The notes beneath the pieces are model-generated. The model was not told where the DNA came from, made no database searches, and saw only the letters and a program-made list of their open reading frames with translations. The position numbers and the translations under genes were made by a program. From positions 1 through 32,125 of the forward strand of contig ONBQ01000044.1 of the NCBI GenBank assembly GCA_900316145.1: a stretch of DNA of 32,125 nt, in the 5' to 3' direction. Numbering within the stretch: the first letter of the stretch is position 1; each line of letters opens with the position of its first letter. This DNA is from an uncultured Eubacteriales bacterium. Its GTDB lineage: Bacteria; Bacillota; Clostridia; Lachnospirales; Bianqueaceae. This document shows positions 1 through 8,255 of this stretch, in pieces.

Positions 1-108
1 TACTAGATACAATTAATTGAAAGAAGTATTACCATGAAGAAATAATGATTTCTGCTGTTTACATGATAGAGAAAAATGATTATCTACCTCGTATATATCG
101 ATTTCTGA
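1..108. other. AT-rich edge region with no recognisable gene
   Basis: This AT-rich stretch lies downstream of the minus-strand MutS-like gene that ends at 109. I see no open frame with a ribosome site, no hairpin with a T-run and no convincing promoter. Any terminator for the MutS-like pair must lie here or beyond the window edge. Confidence 0.4.
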
Positions 109-1632
109 TTAACCTATCTTCCCAACTTCTCTTTCCAGCACTTGCTTGGCGTAGCTGGTGAATCCGGGCTGCCCGCGGACGATATGGTAGCTGGTGCGGA
201 CGTTTTCGCCCGTGCCTTCTACTTTGACGACCAGAGAGGATACCTGGCTTCCGGACAGATCCTGGTTGATCTCGTCACAACCAGCTGCCAGGTCATAGAT
301 ATGGGTGACCCAGATGCCGTGGTATCCGGAAAGCTTGCAGACGCTTAAGATCTCACGGGAGAGATACAGGTTCTCCATGGGAGAGGTACCGGTGATGGGC
401 TCGTTGAAAAGCATCAGCGAGCAGGGGGTCATTTCGGTCATTCCTAAGCGCAGCGTTTTTAATTCCTGACCCAGCTTGCCGTGTTTGAGCTGGGTATTTT
501 CTTCGTGGGAGAAAACCGTGACTATCTTTTCGACCGGGCTGATGGTGGCCGTGTCGGCCGGGACCGGCCAGCCCAGCTGGAAGAGCAGCTGCAGGGTGCC
601 TACGGTGCGCAGGAAGGTGGTCTTGCCGCCCTGGTTCATACCGGTCAGGATCAGCAGCTCACCGTTCGGAGCAAAGGTGATGTCATTGCCAACGGCATCG
701 TGGCGGAACAGCAGCAGGACCGGATCGATCATGTTCGTGGCGGAGAAGGCTTTTTCTTCCATAGGCCGGATCTCGGCAAAGATCGGTTCCAGATGATAGC
801 CTTCCATCTGGTGCCAGTAGTTGAGCGCCGCCAGGTAGAAGTTCAGGTCACGGTAAAGATCATCCAGATCCTCCGTCATGTCCCGCATGGTAGAAAGAAA
901 CTGCCGGTAGTGGATGCGCATGGCGTCATGCAGCAGTTCTTCGACAGGAGAGCGCATCTCCTTGACGGGGGACAGGTCCCAGAGTTTATCCGGGTGACGG
1001 CCTTCTTTGGAACCGAAGGGCAGGATCTTCCGGGCGTACTTCTGTTTATGGATAGCTGTGATGGCGCAGCCTTTCAAATGCATTTCCGGATCCAGTGTAA
1101 AGCGCAGGGTGTAGCTGCCGATCATGTCCAGACCGCTGGTGACAGCGTCCCAATCCTGGGCAAAAGAAGTGAAATAATGCTTATCCAGCTTCTCCTGGAC
1201 CACCTCATACAAACGCTTCAGCCCGGCGGAGCTGATCTTTTCTTTTTCGATCTGCTCTTTTAACGCGGCGGCCAGGTCGGACAAGGTGTCATAGGCATGG
1301 CGGAACAGCTTGAATTCCTGCAGGCTGTCGGAGTTATAACCGAAGGAGCGCGGCGCGCGGCATATGGTCTGGATCTCCAGAATACAGGTGCAGACAGCGC
1401 GTACTTTCATGACGATATCCGGGAACTGCTTGAACTCTGTCAGAATATCTTTGCGATAGGACAGATCCTCCGGATCCGTCGTGAGAAATACCTGCCAGTT
1501 GAGCTCCTGGGCATGCGCCAAGTCAAACAGCTCCTCCATGTAATCCTGGATGAGCAGATCCGTCAGCGCCTGGTCCGAAATGAGCATAGGGGCGGAAGGA
1601 CGGTTTTCATTGGCTTTGGTCAGAAATCCCAT
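109..1632 (-). CDS. MutS-family ATPase (domain V type), second gene of a tandem pair
   Basis: This 507-aa protein has a MutS-type C-terminal ATPase domain: Walker A GMNQGGKTT at 331-339, a Walker B-like LMLFNEP at about 406-412, and an H-loop VTH ending at His444. The first 300 residues are helical and resemble the MutS lever/core region. The N-terminal mismatch-recognition domain of MutS1 (Phe-x-Glu motif) is not visible, and there is no Smr nuclease tail as in MutS2. The Walker B Asp is replaced by Asn410, with Glu411 retained. The start has a strong AAGGAGG site and lies 3 nt after the stop of the upstream paralogue, so the two are surely co-transcribed and probably translationally coupled. 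The fold assignment is firm. The role is unknown: DNA-structure sensing by a heterodimer is an inference. Confidence 0.8.
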   Translation of the reverse strand: MGFLTKANENRPSAPMLISDQALTDLLIQDYMEELFDLAHAQELNWQVFLTTDPEDLSYRKDILTEFKQFPDIVMKVRAVCTCILEIQTICRAPRSFGYNSDSLQEFKLFRHAYDTLSDLAAALKEQIEKEKISSAGLKRLYEVVQEKLDKHYFTSFAQDWDAVTSGLDMIGSYTLRFTLDPEMHLKGCAITAIHKQKYARKILPFGSKEGRHPDKLWDLSPVKEMRSPVEELLHDAMRIHYRQFLSTMRDMTEDLDDLYRDLNFYLAALNYWHQMEGYHLEPIFAEIRPMEEKAFSATNMIDPVLLLFRHDAVGNDITFAPNGELLILTGMNQGGKTTFLRTVGTLQLLFQLGWPVPADTATISPVEKIVTVFSHEENTQLKHGKLGQELKTLRLGMTEMTPCSLMLFNEPITGTSPMENLYLSREILSVCKLSGYHGIWVTHIYDLAAGCDEINQDLSGSQVSSLVVKVEGTGENVRTSYHIVRGQPGFTSYAKQVLEREVGKIG

Positions 1633-1635
1633 GCT

Positions 1636-3255
1636 TTACGCCTCCTTTCCGGACTGAGCGTTAGCGCTCTCGTAAATGTTTTCCATGCGGGTACGGCGGC
1701 AATAGGAAGAGGCTTCTGCCCGGAGAGCAGGATCCTCCAGCAGGTCTTCCAGGGTGATCTGGAAGCTTTTGGCCGTTTCCATAGCATAGCTGTTGCCCAG
1801 CGGCTGAGATTCCATCAAGCGATAGCTGTGTACCATGCCCTTTTCCTCACTGAATTCAGAGAGGGTGATCAGGCTTGTGAAACGCTCTTCCTGATCCGCG
1901 GATAAGCGGGTCTTGAGCAGATAGTAGATATCATACAGGTGGGTAACGACCAGATGCGTGATGTGCTTATTCAGGAAGCGCTGCATCAGATCGCTGCAGA
2001 TGGACACGGCTTCGATGGGGTTGGTGCTGGTCATGGGCTCATTGATGAGGACCAGGTCCTGCTCCGTAGCAGACTGCATGATCTGGGACAGGCGCTGGAT
2101 CTCTACACCCATACGGGAGACCGACATGGAAGAATCCTCGCCGGTAGAGAACAAGGTATAGAATTTCTTAAAAGGACGGAACCGGAAGGAGACAGCCGGG
2201 ACCGGGAAGCCGAACTGTGCCAGCACCAGAGACTGTCCGATCGTTTTCAGATAGGAGGTCTTGCCGGAGTGGTTGGCGCCGGTGATCAAGGTAGAGGACC
2301 CGCCGGAAAGCGTGACCTGCTTGCCTTCCAGGTCATTCATGTGCAGGGCCAGATCCGGATACTGCAGTCCCTCCGCGGTCAGTTCTTCCCCGTTAGGATC
2401 TGGAATGGTCAGACCGTAACCGGCTTTCTGGAACAGGTCGCAAAGCGACAGGCCGATCACCAGATATTCCAGAGAATCCGCAAGCTCTATCAGCTCAGGA
2501 GAACGTAGGGGAGCCACGCCCTGAAGCAGCTTATGCGCTTTCGCGATCTCGCTGTGATAATGCTTGCTGTAGTGCTGCAGCAGATATTCTTCAAAGTGCG
2601 TGCCATACTGCGCGCGGGTATAAGGCATTTCCGGGAAGAGGCTTTCCGAGGAAGCGGTCGGCGCGCTTACATCCAGCAGAGCCTGGATGGAGGTTTCGGA
2701 CGTATCGTCTTTGATGATGCCGATGTCGGTGGCGTCACCCGTTTCCCGGGCATTTAATCCGACGTAGATATGACTCGGAAACGGCAGGACCGTCGGCACC
2801 TCGCGGACAACTGACTCGATGGTGGGGAAAGCCGGATCTTTGCGGATCTCCGCGACCAGGTCCTTTAACTGGCCCAGACGGGGAGAATGACCCTCGCCGG
2901 AAGCGCACAGATTCTCCAGAGCCTCGATCAAAGCAAGAAAAGCGTTCAGGACGCGGTAGGAATAGAGAACATCATGCAGATCATCCGCCGTGCGGGAAGC
3001 TTTTTCCTGTTCGTCGATGAAAGAACGCAGTTTATGATAGGCCTCTTCGGCCAGATCTTTGTCCTTCAGATCCTGAAAGAGTTTATAACGGGCGGACAGC
3101 TCATCCGGGTCGTTTTCGAAGGCGTGAAGCGTCCAGTCAGACAGCTCGGATTCAGTCAGCTGCGGACGGGCCAGTATCAGGATCCGGAGCATGTCCAGAT
3201 CATTGAATGGCTGCGCCAAAGCGTTGTCCGGTGCGGAAAAATGGATCAGATTCAT
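1636..3255 (-). CDS. MutS-family ATPase (domain V type), first gene of a tandem pair
   Basis: The C-terminal half is a MutS-type ATPase. Numbered from the chosen start, it has Walker A GANHSGKTS at about 326-334, a Walker B-like LVLINEP with Asn405-Glu406, and an H-loop VTH at His439. It is a diverged paralogue of the next gene and likewise lacks a recognisable mismatch-binding domain. An open frame extends upstream to a GTG at 3345, but I start at ATG 3255 (539 aa). That ATG has AGGAGG six bases upstream, and a minus-strand promoter (-10 at 3319-3324) lies inside the longer frame. Paired, different MutS-like ATPases suggest an asymmetric heterodimer, which is inference. The substrate is unknown. 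Confidence 0.78.
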   Translation of the reverse strand: MNLIHFSAPDNALAQPFNDLDMLRILILARPQLTESELSDWTLHAFENDPDELSARYKLFQDLKDKDLAEEAYHKLRSFIDEQEKASRTADDLHDVLYSYRVLNAFLALIEALENLCASGEGHSPRLGQLKDLVAEIRKDPAFPTIESVVREVPTVLPFPSHIYVGLNARETGDATDIGIIKDDTSETSIQALLDVSAPTASSESLFPEMPYTRAQYGTHFEEYLLQHYSKHYHSEIAKAHKLLQGVAPLRSPELIELADSLEYLVIGLSLCDLFQKAGYGLTIPDPNGEELTAEGLQYPDLALHMNDLEGKQVTLSGGSSTLITGANHSGKTSYLKTIGQSLVLAQFGFPVPAVSFRFRPFKKFYTLFSTGEDSSMSVSRMGVEIQRLSQIMQSATEQDLVLINEPMTSTNPIEAVSICSDLMQRFLNKHITHLVVTHLYDIYYLLKTRLSADQEERFTSLITLSEFSEEKGMVHSYRLMESQPLGNSYAMETAKSFQITLEDLLEDPALRAEASSYCRRTRMENIYESANAQSGKEA

Positions 3256-3318
3256 AGGATCCTCCTGAAAATAAGGTCGCTGTGGGAAACCCTTGGAAAA
3301 GGGCTTTAACAACTCCTC

Positions 3319-3347
3319 ATTATACAACGTTCTTAGCTGAAACACAA
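3319..3347 (-). promoter_or_regulatory. Promoter of the MutS-like pair
   Basis: On the minus strand, TTGTGT (3342-3347) and TATAAT (3319-3324) are separated by 17 bp. The -10 is consensus and the -35 weaker. Transcription would start near 3312, giving a leader of about 57 nt to the ATG at 3255. Confidence 0.6.
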
Positions 3348-3357
3348 GGGAAATCGG

Positions 3358-3385
3358 TTGACATTGAAAGTGGTTGTGGTATAAT
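3358..3385 (+). promoter_or_regulatory. pepT: Promoter of the pepT operon
   Basis: A perfect TTGACA (3358-3363) and a perfect TATAAT (3380-3385) are separated by 16 bp. It sits back-to-back with the promoter of the MutS-like pair. A possible imperfect 5'-leader hairpin (3398-3431, core TCCT/AGGA plus TTTG/CAAA) follows. It has no T-run, so I do not call it an attenuator. Confidence 0.75.
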
Positions 3386-3453
3386 CGGTTTGGTCTTTTT
3401 GTCCGCTCCTAACAGACAGGAACGGCGCAAACAGAAAAGAAAGGACTTATAAC

Positions 3454-4674
3454 ATGAACCCTGTAGAACGTTTTATGAAATATGTGCGGTATAACACGCA
3501 GTCCAAAGAGCGGTCCGACAGCTATCCCAGCACGCCGGAGCAGCTTGTCTTTGGACAGATGCTGGTGGAAGACCTGAAGCAGATCGGCGTTGCGGATGCC
3601 CATCAGGACGCCCATGGCTATGTCATCGGAAGCATTCCTTCCAACGTGGATCAGGAAGTGCCCGCTGTCGGTTTCGTAGCCCATATGGACACCGCGCCGG
3701 ACTTTTCCGGTGAGAACATCCAGCCTCGCCTGATCGAGAACTATGATGGAAAAGATATCGTACTCAACGAAGAGAACCATATCGTGCTGAGCCCGGAGGA
3801 CTATCCCAGCCTGAAAAACAAGGTCGGAAAGAGCCTGATCGTGACGGATGGCATGACCCTGCTCGGCGGCGATGACAAAGCGGGTATCGCGGCCATCTTC
3901 GGCATGGCGGAAAACCTGATCTCTCATCCGGAGATCCGCCATGGCAAGATCTGCATCGCCTTCACGCCGGATGAAGAAGTCGGAACCGGTGTTGAGTACT
4001 TTGACGTACCGGCTTTCGGCGCGGAGTTCGCCTATACGGTCGATGGCGGCGCTGTCGGCGGGATCGAGTATGAGACCTTCAACGCGGCCGCTGCTATGAT
4101 CACGGTGCACGGCGTCAGCAGCCATCCGGGTTCCGCGAAGGGTACCATGAAGAGCGCGGTCGAGATCGGCATGGAGTTCCATCACATGCTGCCGGAGAAT
4201 GAGCGTCCGCAGTATACGGAGGGCTATGAAGGCTTTTACCATCTGACCCACATGACGGGCAGCGTGGAAGACGCCAGACTCTTCTACATCGTCAGGGATC
4301 ATGACCGGGCCAAGTTCGAAGCGAAGAAACAGCTGATGGAGCAGGCAGCGGCCTTTATCAACGCGAAGTACGGAGAAGGGACCCTGGAACTGGTCCTTAA
4401 GGATACTTATTACAACATGCGGGAGCAGATCGAGCCGCATATGGAGATCGTGGACAATGCCTGCGCGGTCATGCGCGAGATGGGCATCACGCCTGAGATC
4501 GAAGCGGTGCGCGGTGGTACGGACGGGTCCCGCCTGTCCTACATGGGCCTGCCTTGCCCCAACGTCTTTACCGGCGGATACAACTGCCATGGACGTTATG
4601 AATATGTATGTGTGGAGGAACTGCTGCAAAGCGCTGAGTTTTTGACGAGACTCGCGGCAGCGTACGCGAAATAA
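3454..4674 (+). CDS. pepT: Peptidase T (tripeptide aminopeptidase)
   Basis: This cytoplasmic dizinc M20B exopeptidase removes N-terminal residues from tripeptides. Its 406 aa match the usual family length. The metal and catalytic residues expected for PepT are in place: His77 in AHMDT with Asp79, Asp140 in LGGDDKAG, Glu174-Glu175 in PDEEVG, Asp197 in TVDGG, and His379 in GGYNCHG. The SSHPGSAKG segment lies in the lid/dimerisation domain. The start has an AAAGGA site about 8 nt upstream and follows a consensus promoter. It is the first gene of a probable operon with a YitT protein (1-nt gap) and a flavoprotein. Peptide breakdown suits an amino-acid-using anaerobe, and an amino acid importer lies nearby. 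Confidence 0.95.
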   Translation: MNPVERFMKYVRYNTQSKERSDSYPSTPEQLVFGQMLVEDLKQIGVADAHQDAHGYVIGSIPSNVDQEVPAVGFVAHMDTAPDFSGENIQPRLIENYDGKDIVLNEENHIVLSPEDYPSLKNKVGKSLIVTDGMTLLGGDDKAGIAAIFGMAENLISHPEIRHGKICIAFTPDEEVGTGVEYFDVPAFGAEFAYTVDGGAVGGIEYETFNAAAAMITVHGVSSHPGSAKGTMKSAVEIGMEFHHMLPENERPQYTEGYEGFYHLTHMTGSVEDARLFYIVRDHDRAKFEAKKQLMEQAAAFINAKYGEGTLELVLKDTYYNMREQIEPHMEIVDNACAVMREMGITPEIEAVRGGTDGSRLSYMGLPCPNVFTGGYNCHGRYEYVCVEELLQSAEFLTRLAAAYAK

Positions 4675-4675
4675 A

Positions 4676-5554
4676 ATGAGAAAATTCAAAGTCAATCGGT
4701 ATGTCAAACGGTACGCCTATATCATCGGCGGCACCGCCATTTACGCGATCGGCGTCAATCTGTTCGTGACGCCCATGGGATATTTTTCCAGCGGTATCGT
4801 GGGTACGTCCCAGCTGATCCGTTCCGCGCTGCAGCAGTTCGGTACGATCCGGCTGCCGGCCGGAATCGATATCGCCGGTGTCCTGAACATGTGCTTCAAC
4901 ATTCCTTTGTTCATCCTGGCGTATACCAGCATTTCCAAAAAGGTGCTTTTCCGAACGCTGGTGAGCCTGGCGGTGCAGACCCTGATCTTTTCCTTCTGCC
5001 CGATCCCGAAGGAACCGATCATCGAAGATCCTTTGACCGCCTGCCTGATCGGCGGCATCGTGACCGGCGCGGGCATCGGTCTGGTCCTGCAGGCCAGCGG
5101 CACGGGCGGAGGCCTGGATATCCTGGGCTTCTACCTGACGATGAAGGTCCGTGACTTTTCGATCGGAAAGGTCTCGATCATTTACAATGCCATCCTGTAC
5201 GCCATCTGCGCGGTGCTCTTCAGCGTGGAGACGGCTATTTATTCCGTCATCTACATGGTCATCTTCTCTTTGATCATTGACCGCACTCATCTGCAGAACA
5301 TCAAGACACAGGTCACGGTACTGGCTACGACGGAAGAGCTGCCCAAGCGCATTACTCATGAGATCGGCCGCGGGGTTACCCTGTGGGGAGGAGAAAGCGC
5401 GTATACGGAGAACCACAAGGTCATCTTTACGACTGTTGTTTCAAAATATGAGGTGGCGGAGATCCGCCGCATCATCGATGAGATGGACCCGACCGCTTTC
5501 ATGATCATCAATGAGGGCGTGCATATCAAGGGACGGTTCAACAGTCATCTCTGA
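4676..5554 (+). CDS. YitT-family membrane protein, copy 1 of 3
   Basis: This 292-aa integral membrane protein has about five or six hydrophobic segments in residues 15-200 and a soluble C-terminal DUF2179-like domain of about 80 residues. It begins one base after the pepT stop with no clear Shine-Dalgarno site, so translation is probably coupled to pepT. The family glycine motif reads GTGGGLD (about 142-148), whereas the other two copies in this window read ATTGGTD. The C-terminal IIDEMDPTAFMII motif is typical of the family. No biochemical role is established for YitT proteins, and a link to peptide or amino acid handling here rests only on gene order. Confidence 0.85.
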   Translation: MRKFKVNRYVKRYAYIIGGTAIYAIGVNLFVTPMGYFSSGIVGTSQLIRSALQQFGTIRLPAGIDIAGVLNMCFNIPLFILAYTSISKKVLFRTLVSLAVQTLIFSFCPIPKEPIIEDPLTACLIGGIVTGAGIGLVLQASGTGGGLDILGFYLTMKVRDFSIGKVSIIYNAILYAICAVLFSVETAIYSVIYMVIFSLIIDRTHLQNIKTQVTVLATTEELPKRITHEIGRGVTLWGGESAYTENHKVIFTTVVSKYEVAEIRRIIDEMDPTAFMIINEGVHIKGRFNSHL

Positions 5555-5578
5555 TACCTGAACCATGAAGGAAACACT

Positions 5579-7438
5579 ATGATCACAAAGACATATGACG
5601 CGCTGGTCGTCGGAAGCGGCGCGGCCGGATTCGCGGCGGCAGAACGTTTGAAACAGTTTGGCGCAGAGAAGGTTGCGCTGATCACGGAAAACCGGCTTTC
5701 CGGCACCAGCCGTAATACCGGATCCGACAAGCAGACCTATTATAAGCTGACCCTGACCGGCGCAGATCCGGACAGCGTGTCTCAGATGGCGCGGACTCTG
5801 TTTGAGGGCGGAGCGGTGGATGGCGACACAGCCTTGGCCGAAGCGGCTAATTCCGCGAGGTGTTTCCTGCACCTGGCGGAGATCGGCGTCCCGTTTCCGG
5901 CCAATGCGTTCGGAGAATATGTCGGCTATAAGACCGACCATGATCCGGCCAAACGGGCCACTTCCGCCGGACCTTTGACATCAAAATACATGACGGAATG
6001 CCTGGAAAGACAGGTCATGGCACTGGATATCGAGATCTTTGATCATTGTCCGGTGCTCAGGCTTCTGACCGCAGATGGACACATGGAAGGCGTACTGTGC
6101 TATTCGCTGGAGGATCATGACTACATTCTTTTCGCGAGCCGCCATGTGGTCTATGCCACCGGCGGGCCGGCCGGCTTGTATGCCCGCAGCGTCTATCCGG
6201 GATCTCAGCATGGAGCCTCCGGCCTGGCGTTTGAAGCAGGTGCCATGGGCAAGAACCTGACCGAATGGCAGTATGGAATCGCCTCGACCTCGTTCCGGTG
6301 GAACCTGTCCGGGACCTATCAGCAGGTGCTGCCGCGTTACATTTCCACCGCGCAGGACCTGTCAGATGAAAAGGAGTTCCTGCTGGAGCATCTGAGCCCG
6401 GAGGAAGTCCTATCCCGCACATTTTTAAAGGGGTATCAGTGGCCGTTCGATCCGCGTAAGATCGATGGGTCCTCCCGCATCGATGAGCTGGTCTATCAAG
6501 AGACCGAGCTGAAGGGCCGGCGCGTATTTCTGGATTATACGCTCAACCCTGCGGGACTGGAAGAAGACTTTTCTAACATCGGACAGGAAGCCTATGATTA
6601 TCTGGAGCACTCGGATGTGTTGTTCGGCACGCCGTTTGAACGCTTGCAAAAGATGAATCCGAAGGCGGTCGACCTGTATCTGTCCCACGGCATCGATCTT
6701 TCGAAGGAGCGGCTGGAGATCGCGGTGTGTGCCCAGCATAACAATGGAGGATTGGCCGGAGATGCCCATTGGGAAAGCAATATCCACGGTCTGTACCCGG
6801 TAGGAGAGGTCAACGGAAGTCACGGTATCTACCGGCCGGGCGGGTCTGCGTTAAATGCCGGACAGGCAGGCGCCTTGCGCGCCGCGCAGACGATCATAAA
6901 GGCCTTGCGGACCGAAGTGGAAGAGCCCTTGGCATATGAGGCCATCGATCAGGCGGCAGAGCGCATGCGGCAGCTGGAGGAACTGAAAACAGGAAAGTCC
7001 AACACCTCGGAGACCAGAAGGCGGATCGGTCATCGCATGAGCCTGTATTGCGCGCATATCCGCGAGCTTGGCAATATGCAGAATGTGATCGAAGAGACCA
7101 AGGCAGATCTGGAACGGTACTGGACAGACTGTGTCATTTCCGAGGATCATCCGGAAGAAGACCGGATCAAGGCGCTGTTCAACTATGATCTGCTGGTGGC
7201 CCAGTATGTCTATGTATCCGCCATGGCTGATGCCGTGGATCATGACATCTACAGCCGCGGTTCCTATCTGGTCATGGACGGGGTCGAGATGACGCCTTTA
7301 GTCGATGACGGATCCCATAACGGCTACGTACAGGAAGCAAAGCTCCAAAATGGAGAAGTGGAGATCACGTATCGCCCGGTCCGGCCGATCCCGGAAAGCG
7401 AGCAGTGGTTTGAAACGGTCTACAACGGAAAAGAATAA
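5579..7438 (+). CDS. FAD-dependent oxidoreductase of the fumarate reductase/succinate dehydrogenase flavoprotein family
   Basis: This 619-aa protein starts with a dinucleotide-binding motif (VVGSGAAGFAAAERL, about residues 9-23). It also carries the second FAD motif of this family late in the protein (GLYPVGEVNGSHGIYRPGGSALN, split around residue 410). The helical C-terminal domain resembles SdhA/FrdA/NadB C-termini. No heme, FMN-attachment or signal sequence is visible, so it is probably a soluble cytoplasmic enzyme. The substrate cannot be read from sequence. No iron-sulfur or membrane-anchor subunit lies beside it, which argues against a classical fumarate reductase complex. AAGGA lies seven bases before the ATG. 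It is the third gene of the pepT unit and ends at a shared convergent terminator. Confidence 0.8.
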   Translation: MITKTYDALVVGSGAAGFAAAERLKQFGAEKVALITENRLSGTSRNTGSDKQTYYKLTLTGADPDSVSQMARTLFEGGAVDGDTALAEAANSARCFLHLAEIGVPFPANAFGEYVGYKTDHDPAKRATSAGPLTSKYMTECLERQVMALDIEIFDHCPVLRLLTADGHMEGVLCYSLEDHDYILFASRHVVYATGGPAGLYARSVYPGSQHGASGLAFEAGAMGKNLTEWQYGIASTSFRWNLSGTYQQVLPRYISTAQDLSDEKEFLLEHLSPEEVLSRTFLKGYQWPFDPRKIDGSSRIDELVYQETELKGRRVFLDYTLNPAGLEEDFSNIGQEAYDYLEHSDVLFGTPFERLQKMNPKAVDLYLSHGIDLSKERLEIAVCAQHNNGGLAGDAHWESNIHGLYPVGEVNGSHGIYRPGGSALNAGQAGALRAAQTIIKALRTEVEEPLAYEAIDQAAERMRQLEELKTGKSNTSETRRRIGHRMSLYCAHIRELGNMQNVIEETKADLERYWTDCVISEDHPEEDRIKALFNYDLLVAQYVYVSAMADAVDHDIYSRGSYLVMDGVEMTPLVDDGSHNGYVQEAKLQNGEVEITYRPVRPIPESEQWFETVYNGKE

Positions 7439-7439
7439 A

Positions 7440-7526
7440 AAAGAAGCTGTCGTTCTGAGTTGACCCCCAAAAGTTAGACCTAAAATTCTAACGATTGGGG
7501 GTCACCTCATGCAAGACAGCTTCTTT
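7440..7526. terminator. Nested palindrome acting as a bidirectional terminator between convergent genes
   Basis: The outer arms are a perfect 12-bp inverted repeat: AAAGAAGCTGTC (7440-7451) and GACAGCTTCTTT (7515-7526). Inside lie a 10-bp repeat, TGACCCCCAA (7461-7470) with TTGGGGGTCA (7495-7504), and a 6-bp repeat, GTTAGA (7473-7478) with TCTAAC (7487-7492). The outer arms end in an A-run on the left and a T-run on the right. The structure fills the gap between the flavoprotein stop and the convergent ABC ATPase stop, as expected for a two-way terminator. Confidence 0.75.
7461..7504. repeat. Palindromic core resembling two abutted IS3-family ends
   Basis: The 44-bp core begins TGACCCCCAAAAGTTAGAC and ends TCTAACGATTGGGGGTCA. 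From memory, TGACCCC(C)AAAAGTTAGAC is a common terminal inverted repeat of IS3-family elements in Firmicutes. No transposase and no clear target duplication are present (flanks AGT and CCT). It may be a collapsed IS remnant, a tiny MITE, or chance similarity within a terminator. Confidence 0.4.
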
Positions 7527-7529
7527 ATA

Positions 7530-8255
7530 TTACAGGACTTTTGCCAGGAACGATTGCAGTCGTTCCGTTTGGGGATTTCCGAAGATCTGCTCCGGAGATC
7601 CTTCCTCCGCGATGACACCGCCGTCGAGGAAGAGGACGCGGTTGGATACCTCGCGGGCAAAGCCCATTTCATGTGTGACCACGACCATGGTCATGCCTTC
7701 CCGGGCCAGTTCCTTCATAACATCCAGAACCTCGCCGACCATTTCCGGGTCCAGCGCGCTGGTAGGCTCATCGAAGAGCATGACGTCCGGTTCCATGCAT
7801 AAGGCGCGCACGATGGCGACACGCTGCTTCTGGCCGCCGGAGAGCTGGTTCGGATAGGAAGAGGCGCGGTCTTTCAGACCGACACGGTCCAGGAGCTCCA
7901 GAGCCTTCGCTTCCGCCTGCTCTTTGGTCATCTTCTTTAACAGGACTGGAGCGCAGGTCATATTTTCCAGTACGGTCATGTGAGGGAACAGGTTGAACTG
8001 CTGAAAGACCATGCCCATCTTCTGCCGGTGCAGGTTCAGGTCGACTTTCTTGGAAGTGAGGTCATCCCCTTCAAAGATGATCTGGCCGCCGGTGGGTTTT
8101 TCCAGCATGTTCAGGCAGCGCAGGAAAGTGGATTTGCCGGAGCCGGAGGGGCCGATGACGCAAATGACATCGCCTTTGTTGATCTCGACATTGACGCCTT
8201 TTAAGACGTGGGTGTTGCCTTCAAAATGCTTCTGCAGATTCTTAACGCTTATCAC
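7530..8255 (-). CDS. Polar amino acid ABC transporter ATP-binding protein (GlnQ family)
   Basis: This 241-aa cytoplasmic ATPase drives amino acid import. Visible motifs are Walker [10 protein letters not shown] (about 34-42), the Q-loop in [12 protein letters not shown], the signature [10 protein letters not shown], Walker [15 protein letters not shown] and the H-loop VVTHEMGFA. The FNLFPHMT and [10 protein letters not shown] segments are typical of the HisP/GlnQ group. The start is a GTG with a GGAGG site upstream, and it overlaps the 3' end of the permease gene by 14 nt, implying translational coupling. It is the last gene of a binding protein, permease, ATPase operon. The amino acid specificity cannot be read from the ATPase. 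Confidence 0.93.
   Translation of the reverse strand: MISVKNLQKHFEGNTHVLKGVNVEINKGDVICVIGPSGSGKSTFLRCLNMLEKPTGGQIIFEGDDLTSKKVDLNLHRQKMGMVFQQFNLFPHMTVLENMTCAPVLLKKMTKEQAEAKALELLDRVGLKDRASSYPNQLSGGQKQRVAIVRALCMEPDVMLFDEPTSALDPEMVGEVLDVMKELAREGMTMVVVTHEMGFAREVSNRVLFLDGGVIAEEGSPEQIFGNPQTERLQSFLAKVL

Noticed and set aside
481-1263. 260-codon plus-strand open frame opposite the MutS-like gene
   Set aside because: It is antisense to a gene with clear ATPase motifs, has no ribosome site, and its translation has no recognisable domain.
3409-4707. 432-codon minus-strand open frame covering the whole of pepT
   Set aside because: The sense strand encodes a complete peptidase T with all metal ligands. 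The antisense frame is a by-product of GC-rich codon use and lacks a ribosome site.
7461-7504. Complete insertion sequence
   Set aside because: No transposase frame lies between or beside the two ends. Only a 44-bp palindromic core is present.
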